The position numbers and the translations under genes are program-made. A stretch of 6,906 bases of DNA from Gammaproteobacteria bacterium (GTDB lineage Bacteria > Pseudomonadota > Gammaproteobacteria > Steroidobacterales > SZUA-146). The stretch covers positions 1 through 6,906 of the forward strand of contig QIGP01000440.1 of NCBI GenBank assembly GCA_003228965.1, in the 5' to 3' direction. This document shows positions 1 to 4,843 of this stretch, piece after piece. Every line of letters starts with the position of its first letter. The first letter of the stretch is position 1. The notes beneath the pieces were generated by a model. The model ran no database searches. It was not told where the DNA came from and was given only the letters and a program-made list of their open reading frames with translations.

Positions 1-1010
1 AGTGGGGGGTAGCAAGCTTAAGCGCGCCAAGCCTGGGTGTGCGGGTTGCCGACTTCAACGGCGACAGGTGGCCCGATGTGTATGTAGCGGCCTTTGGGGC
101 TGACAATGCGCTGTGGATTAACCAAAAAGGAGAGGCCTTTGCCGAAAGCTCCCTGGCGTTTGGAGCAGCATCGAGTTTTTTGCCTGGATTTCGAGGAAGT
201 GTTGGCGTAGACGCGCTTGATCTCGATCGGGATGGTGACCTCGATATTGTTGGTTCACATCGCTTGGGTGAACCCCATCAAATGTATCTTAACGACGGAC
301 AGGGCCGGTTTGTTGCGAGCTCAATTACCGCTGGCGGTCTGGCTGAAGCGCACACAGGTGCGGGCGTGGTTGTGGTAGACGCTAACGCTGACGGGCACGA
401 CGACTTGTATGTTGCAAACGGCGCGCTCCGCCTGCGCCAATCGCGGCTGGATTCAAATGACGTGCAGCCCTTGAGAGAAACTAACACTCTGCTTATTCGT
501 GGTAGTGATGAGAACATCGAGTTTGATGTATGGAAGCAAAGTTCAGAGCGCCTTACGCCGAGACCTCAAGTGTCTCGCAGTGTCGCCGCAGGCGACCTTG
601 ACAACGACGGTGACGTAGACCTCGTCGTGACGAATAACGGTGCCGCTACGCAGGTGCTGCGCAATGTTGTGAATCCCGAACACTGGATGGGTATTAATCC
701 TGTAGCACCTATGGGTCTTGCCGACGTCGGAGCGCGCGTCTGGATTAACGAGTCACAACCGCCGTCTCCTGCGAACGTTTTGGGCGTTCGTGAAGTACGC
801 AGAGCTCACGGTTACTTGAGCTCCAGTGATCCGCGATTGGTGATCTATCAGGAATTTGAACAAACGACCTCTGTGAGCGTTGAGGTTCTATGGTCCAGCG
901 GCAGCCGCGAAATTTTCTTTATGAAACCTGAGGCGCGCTACCACACGTTGACACAAGGAACCGGGCGTGAGGTTAAACCCGGTAGCGAAGCGTTGACAGG
1001 GCACCGGTGA
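1..1010 (+). CDS. CRTAC/ASPIC-UnbV family protein with FG-GAP/VCBS repeats (5' partial)
   Basis: The reading frame is open from the left edge (first complete codon at position 3), so the N-terminus is missing. A GTG at 39 is an unlikely start because residues encoded before it (S-L-G-V-R-V-A-D-F) continue the conserved strand leading into the first repeat. Four calcium-type loops of the D-x-(D/N)-x-D-G-x-x-D kind are visible: DFNGDRWPD (51-77), DLDRDGDLD (219-245), DANADGHDD (378-404) and DLDNDGDVD (594-620). These are typical of FG-GAP/VCBS beta-propeller blades. The C-terminus (about 687-956) matches the ASPIC/UnbV domain, including G-A-R-V-W, V-R-E-V and HGYLSSSDPRL, then V-E-V-L-W-S-S-G. 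Members of this family are usually exported; the signal peptide would lie outside the window. The molecular role of bacterial CRTAC proteins is poorly known; extracellular or periplasmic binding is an inference. The stop overlaps the start of the next gene. Family assignment is confident, function is not. Confidence 0.9.
   Translation, partial: WGVASLSAPSLGVRVADFNGDRWPDVYVAAFGADNALWINQKGEAFAESSLAFGAASSFLPGFRGSVGVDALDLDRDGDLDIVGSHRLGEPHQMYLNDGQGRFVASSITAGGLAEAHTGAGVVVVDANADGHDDLYVANGALRLRQSRLDSNDVQPLRETNTLLIRGSDENIEFDVWKQSSERLTPRPQVSRSVAAGDLDNDGDVDLVVTNNGAATQVLRNVVNPEHWMGINPVAPMGLADVGARVWINESQPPSPANVLGVREVRRAHGYLSSSDPRLVIYQEFEQTTSVSVEVLWSSGSREIFFMKPEARYHTLTQGTGREVKPGSEALTGHR
998..1001 (+). promoter_or_regulatory. 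Ribosome binding site of the TPR lipoprotein gene
   Basis: AGGG lies five bases before the GTG at 1007 and inside the end of the preceding gene. It supports the GTG start, which overlaps the upstream TGA as GTGA and suggests translational coupling. Confidence 0.6.
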
Positions 1011-2638
1011 AACGCTTCGCTCTAATGGTCGCTGTCTTTCTGGTCGCAGGCTGTGACGGCCAGGACAGTAAAGAGCACAGAGTGCGCCATCCACAACTTA
1101 CCCAGGTTGAAGAACAGGTCCGTCGTTCAATAGAAAACGCGCTTACTCAATGGCGTCTACAACTGAGTGGCGCACAGCTGCCTGCGGAACGGGCTCAGGC
1201 GTATGCGCAGCTGGGTCAGGTATACCTCGCCCATCACTTTGACGACGCTGCTGCAGATGCGCTCGACTACGCGACGTCTAAGCTTACGACCAATCCTCAC
1301 TGGTATTTTTATTATGCGACGGCGCTCGAGCGCTCGTTTCGATTGAGAGACGCGCAACAAGCGCTTACGGCCTCGCTTGCATTGCGCGATCACCCGGAAG
1401 TACGTTTTTTACGTGCAAACGTACGCGCTCGAATTGGAGATGAACCTGGTGCATTGGACGATATTCGAGTCCTAAGAGAAGGTTTTGGTGTGGTTTCCAG
1501 CGAAACGGGCGATGAAGACAGCCCGAGCAGCGCGTCGCAGGGCGAGGCGGCCTGGTTCGCCCTTGAAGCTGAATTATTGGCGCGCCAAAAACGCTACGCA
1601 GAAGCAGATGCCAGTCTGACCCAAGCGCGCGAGCTTGCGCCTTTTGCCAGTGCGCTTAATGTCCCTGCGGTGCGTTTGAGTCAACTACTGGGCGACCGCG
1701 ACGAAGCAGTACGGCTTATGAAAACCGCTGGCGAGCTTATGCCTGCAACCGAACAACCGCTCACGAAGGCATTGTCGGCGTTGTCTCGTGGCTCGGAATA
1801 CTATTTGCAGCGAGGACGTATGTGGATGCAGTCGCGCAATTTTCAGCAGGCTGTTGTCGATTTTGCAGCCGCCGCCGATATTGCACCAAGCAGTCACGAA
1901 GCACGACTGGCCTACGCTCGCACATTGGAAATAGTCGGTCAGGTGGACGCAGCCGAACGACACTATCTTGAGGCCGCGCAACTAGAGCCCAAGTCGGCCG
2001 TGACCCAACACTTTCTGGGTATGTTGTATGAGCGAAGGAAGCAGGACGAAAAATCCCGCAATCACTATGCGAAGGCGCTTGAGGCCGACCCGGCCTATCT
2101 GCCACCCAGGCTCGCCTTGGCTCATGCTCACTTTCGCAACAAGAACTACGAAGAAGCTCTTGTGCATTATGCTGAGTATTCCGCTGTGAGGGAGGAGGAT
2201 TTCGAGCCTCGCTATTACGCGGGTCTGGCTGCGCTGGCACTGGGGTTCTGTGTAACAGCTCCACATTGGTTTGAGGAAGCTGTTGAGGCAAATTCCTATA
2301 ACCGTGACGCGCAGGAAGGACTGGCGCGCAGCTACGCTGTTTGTTCAGACAATCCGGACGAACTTAGTCAGGCTCAGGACATTGGCGAGAGGCTGGAAGA
2401 GAGTCGACCCGATGCTGCAGCGGCGGCCACTCTGGCTATGGTGTATGCGGCGCTGAACGATTTGGAATCGGCTATACGTCTGCAGAATCTCGCCATTCGA
2501 CGGAGCGGTGAAGAGCGTATCAACGGTCAGCGCGACCGACTTACTCAGTACGAGTCGGGTGAACGGGCCAGAGTTGCGTGGCTGTCAGGTGATCCGGTAT
2601 TCGATCCGCCAAGACTTACCATGCGGGTATTACATTAA
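1007..2638 (+). CDS. TPR-repeat lipoprotein
   Basis: A 543-residue protein starting at GTG 1007. The N-terminus is a lipoprotein signal: K2-R3, a hydrophobic stretch (residues 4-14) and the lipobox L-V-A-G-C with the lipidated cysteine at residue 16. Asp follows at position +2, which in enterobacteria disfavours Lol export and retains the protein in the inner membrane; whether that rule holds in this organism is unknown. The remainder is nearly all tetratricopeptide helices, with units near residues 62-130, 182-245 and a regular series from about 262 to 504 (for example ERHYLEAAQLEPKS and RNHYAKALEADPAY). A Ser/Asp/Glu-rich linker sits near 163-180. The last repeats (about 436-498) resemble the 'LA..LATCPD ... 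TLA..YA..G....A' block seen in many bacterial TPR proteins. Cys415 and Cys446 are the only cysteines besides the lipobox. It probably acts as an envelope-anchored adaptor for protein-protein contacts, perhaps with the product of the overlapping upstream gene. It has no catalytic motif. Confidence 0.9.
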   Translation: MKRFALMVAVFLVAGCDGQDSKEHRVRHPQLTQVEEQVRRSIENALTQWRLQLSGAQLPAERAQAYAQLGQVYLAHHFDDAAADALDYATSKLTTNPHWYFYYATALERSFRLRDAQQALTASLALRDHPEVRFLRANVRARIGDEPGALDDIRVLREGFGVVSSETGDEDSPSSASQGEAAWFALEAELLARQKRYAEADASLTQARELAPFASALNVPAVRLSQLLGDRDEAVRLMKTAGELMPATEQPLTKALSALSRGSEYYLQRGRMWMQSRNFQQAVVDFAAAADIAPSSHEARLAYARTLEIVGQVDAAERHYLEAAQLEPKSAVTQHFLGMLYERRKQDEKSRNHYAKALEADPAYLPPRLALAHAHFRNKNYEEALVHYAEYSAVREEDFEPRYYAGLAALALGFCVTAPHWFEEAVEANSYNRDAQEGLARSYAVCSDNPDELSQAQDIGERLEESRPDAAAAATLAMVYAALNDLESAIRLQNLAIRRSGEERINGQRDRLTQYESGERARVAWLSGDPVFDPPRLTMRVLH

Positions 2639-2664
2639 CGCGTAGAAAATTGCGCAGCCCGCAT
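2621..2664 (+). repeat. Inverted repeat spanning the lipoprotein stop codon
   Basis: ATGCGGG (2621-2627) and CCCGCAT (2658-2664) are perfect 7-base complements separated by 30 bases that include the TAA stop. A small GCGT/GCGC stem (2640-2643 with 2652-2655) could form inside. No T-run follows, so this is not a classical intrinsic terminator. It could be a weak mRNA 3' structure, or chance. Confidence 0.3.
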
Positions 2665-2670
2665 AGTAGC

Positions 2671-2756
2671 GTGACTAAGTTGTCAGAATGACACTAAGCA
2701 CAATCAGTTAAGCCCAAGTACACAACTCTGTATGCTAAACTCGCGTCACTAAGTTT
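2671..2756 (+). repeat. Three ACTAAG direct repeats (candidate operator)
   Basis: ACTAAG occurs at 2674-2679, 2693-2698 and 2748-2753. The first and third copies extend to GTGACTAAGTT and GTCACTAAGTT (10 of 11 identical). A TGTCA-GAA-TGACA inverted repeat (2681-2693) lies between the first two copies. Start-to-start spacings are 19 and 55 bases. Such clusters can be binding sites for a regulator, but no known operator is recognised here. Confidence 0.3.
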
Positions 2757-2764
2757 ATGCTTTC

Positions 2765-2771
2765 TGAGGGA
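2765..2771 (+). promoter_or_regulatory. Ribosome binding site of the first TPR-sulfotransferase gene
   Basis: TGAGGGA lies just before the GTG at 2774, with a short spacing of about three bases after GAGGG. The TGA within it is an in-frame stop, so 2774 is the first possible start in this frame. Confidence 0.5.
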
Positions 2772-2773
2772 TC

Positions 2774-4843
2774 GTGGCCGATACAAAAAGCCCCAATAGC
2801 TCAATCGAAATCGGCCGGGAGTCGTTCCTGAGTGGCGACTTTGACAGAGCGCGCGAGTGTTACCTGAAAGAACTGTCTGAACGGCCAGAGGACGCGGACG
2901 TCCTTCATGCTTTAGCAGCGGTTGAACACCGTGCGGGACAATTGGAAAGCGCCGAAAAGTATTTGCGTGAGGCTATCTCTCACAATCGCTACGGTGTTGG
3001 CTTTCAAAACAGCCTTGGCAACCTTCTGGTAGAACAAAAACGCTTGCGCGAGGCGGAAGCGGCGTACTTTGAAGAGCTGCGTATGAGGCCTGAGTTTGCG
3101 CTGTCTCACCATCAGCTTGGCCGACTCATGCTACAAACCGGCAAGGTTCAACGTGCCATAAAGCACTTTCAATCAGCTCTGCAGTTTTCCCCAGAGTATG
3201 GCGAGGCGGCCAGTAGTCTTGGCCTCGCACTTCTGCACGACGAGCAATTACCCGCGGCCGCTACTGCTCTGGAACGTGCTCTTCAATTAAACGATAAAAA
3301 TGCGTCGGCAAATGCCAACCTGGGTCTGTTAAGGCTCAAGCTCGGCGAAACCACTGAAGCCGCATCAAGGTTCGAGCGTGCATTGGTACTTGACCCGCAG
3401 TGCGCCGAAGCCATTCGCGGCATAGGTCAGTTACGCCTGTTGCAGGGCAAGGTTCAAGAAGCCATTGCAGCATTTAATAAAGTGCTGCAACTTTCACCTG
3501 ACGATATTGAATCGGTGCGTTCTTTGGCGCAGGTGTGGGAACGACAAGGGTTGTGGGAAGTCGCTGAGCAATACTATCGACGCGCCCATGTGCTTGCGCC
3601 AAACGATCTCGACGTGCTCAATCGTTTGGCACGGTTGCAGGTGTCGCGCGGAATGACCCATGAGGCCATCAACAGTTACGAGAAAGCATTGCAAATCAAG
3701 CCTTCTGATCAGGAAAGCTTGTCAGGGTACGGTCGTCTCAAAGCGGCAACCGGCGATACGAAACTTGCGATGTCCAAGCTGTCAGCGGTAGTCCACTCCG
3801 GACGCGCTCAGTCAGACCTCGTCAGCGCTTACGCCAGGTTGCTAGGCGCGTCGGCAAGACGACGCGACGGGATTACGCTTTTGGAGCAGCGCCTTCGTAC
3901 ACGCATTTCCAACCACGAAAAATGTGGCCTTCATTTTACGCTTGGCGATCTGCTAAACGCCGACAGCTCTCATGATCTTGCGTTTCATAACTATCGGAAG
4001 GCCAATCAACTCAAAAAAGCCAAGTTCGACGGGTCCAGGTTTCAACAGGTGTGCACACGAATTGAAGAGGCATTTAGCCGCGAAACCATGGCTGAGGCTC
4101 CGCGCGTAGGAGGATCAGGCGAGGGTTTGGTCTTCATGGTTGGCATGCCAAGGGCCGGTGTAAGGGTGATTGAGCAGCATCTCAGTGGGCACGAGGAAAT
4201 CGTTAGTACAGGTGGAACGCCTTTTATCGAAATGTCGGCATACCGTTTGTGCTCTGAGCAAGGCTTCACATGGCCGCAAGCGGCCAATAGACTTGATCAG
4301 GACGTTTTAAGTAATTATGCCGCTCTCTATCGTGATCGTACTCGACTCATGAGCGACGAAACGAATCTTGTGATTGACGCGACATGGCGTAACTTTCTTT
4401 ATTTGGGTCTTATCGAACTGATGTTTCCCAAGGCGCGCGTTGTTTACTGTGCACGCGATTACCGTGATATCGCCTTGTCCTGTTTTTTCACTAATTTTTC
4501 CGCGGGTGTCGGCAGTACGTCTTTTGCCTATAGCCTGCGCGATATCGCTACCTACATAAATGCACACAGACGACTCATGACTCACTGGGAATCTGTGCTG
4601 ACCCTTCCAATGCACGTGGTTTCCTATGAGCGCATGATTCTTGAGTTCGACGCAGAGGCGGGAAGTCTTTACGACTTTCTCGGAGTGTCCAACCCGGTTG
4701 AGTCTAATGCTGATGACGAGCAAGAGAAGCTACCGAAACCATCGTCGTTAAAATCGATTTCACTGCGTCGCTATCGACATTACAGGCAGCATCTGGAGAG
4801 TTTGGTGGAAGAGCTTGAATCCGCTCCCGATCGAGTTTTCTGA
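2774..4843 (+). CDS. TPR protein with C-terminal degenerate sulfotransferase domain
   Basis: A 689-residue protein from GTG 2774, fixed by an in-frame stop at 2765 and a first repeat starting near residue 11. About ten 34-residue TPR units cover residues 11-347. A final TPR-like unit (about 385-418: LHFTLGDLL, AFHNYRKANQL) is the one usually found just before the sulfotransferase domain in this family. That domain spans about 451-640. Family members carry a PAPS 5'-phosphate loop (G-M-P-R-S-G-T-T); here it is GMPRAGVR (457-464), keeping P459 and R460 but losing Ser and both Thr. The usual G-E-L-P-F with its catalytic acid reads GGTPF (480-484), and the usual D-K-M-P reads DATW (535-538). The 3'-phosphate motif is kept: R561 and S569 in ARDYRDIALS. 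The C-terminal Q-V-R-Q-P segment is not visible. It has no signal peptide or membrane segment, so it is probably cytoplasmic. Architecture is confident; sulfotransferase activity is doubtful. Confidence 0.88.
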   Translation: MADTKSPNSSIEIGRESFLSGDFDRARECYLKELSERPEDADVLHALAAVEHRAGQLESAEKYLREAISHNRYGVGFQNSLGNLLVEQKRLREAEAAYFEELRMRPEFALSHHQLGRLMLQTGKVQRAIKHFQSALQFSPEYGEAASSLGLALLHDEQLPAAATALERALQLNDKNASANANLGLLRLKLGETTEAASRFERALVLDPQCAEAIRGIGQLRLLQGKVQEAIAAFNKVLQLSPDDIESVRSLAQVWERQGLWEVAEQYYRRAHVLAPNDLDVLNRLARLQVSRGMTHEAINSYEKALQIKPSDQESLSGYGRLKAATGDTKLAMSKLSAVVHSGRAQSDLVSAYARLLGASARRRDGITLLEQRLRTRISNHEKCGLHFTLGDLLNADSSHDLAFHNYRKANQLKKAKFDGSRFQQVCTRIEEAFSRETMAEAPRVGGSGEGLVFMVGMPRAGVRVIEQHLSGHEEIVSTGGTPFIEMSAYRLCSEQGFTWPQAANRLDQDVLSNYAALYRDRTRLMSDETNLVIDATWRNFLYLGLIELMFPKARVVYCARDYRDIALSCFFTNFSAGVGSTSFAYSLRDIATYINAHRRLMTHWESVLTLPMHVVSYERMILEFDAEAGSLYDFLGVSNPVESNADDEQEKLPKPSSLKSISLRRYRHYRQHLESLVEELESAPDRVF
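4807..4813 (+). promoter_or_regulatory. Candidate ribosome binding site for the second TPR-sulfotransferase gene
   Basis: GGAAGAG immediately precedes TTG 4815, inside the end of the upstream gene. It is only a partial Shine-Dalgarno match, but better than anything before the alternative in-frame GTG at 4860, where the upstream bases show no purine-rich run. Confidence 0.35.

Larger units (their letters stand above)
2639..2773 (+). promoter_or_regulatory. Intergenic region, possible promoter for the TPR-sulfotransferase pair
   Basis: This is the only sizeable non-coding gap between genes of the block (135 bases) and is more AT-rich near its right end. A -10-like TATGCT at 2731-2736 lies 17 bases after TTAAGC (2708-2713), which is a poor -35. 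Three ACTAAG copies lie in the gap. The gap suggests that the two downstream genes can be transcribed separately from the lipoprotein gene. The promoter call is weak, resting on four of six matches at -10 and about three of six at -35. Confidence 0.25.

Noticed and set aside
1761..2291. 176-codon open frame on the minus strand
   Set aside because: It lies wholly inside the TPR lipoprotein gene. The translation is rich in Arg, Pro and Ser with no domain character, as expected of an antisense shadow.
4124..4693. Explaining the degenerate active site by frameshifts or sequencing errors
   Set aside because: The substitutions are in frame, scattered over separate motifs and flanked by well-matching segments. 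The reading frame is uninterrupted, so a frameshift cannot account for them.
4307..4723. 138-codon open frame on the minus strand
   Set aside because: It is antisense to the sulfotransferase-like domain, whose plus-strand motifs are recognisable. No domain is seen in the minus frame.
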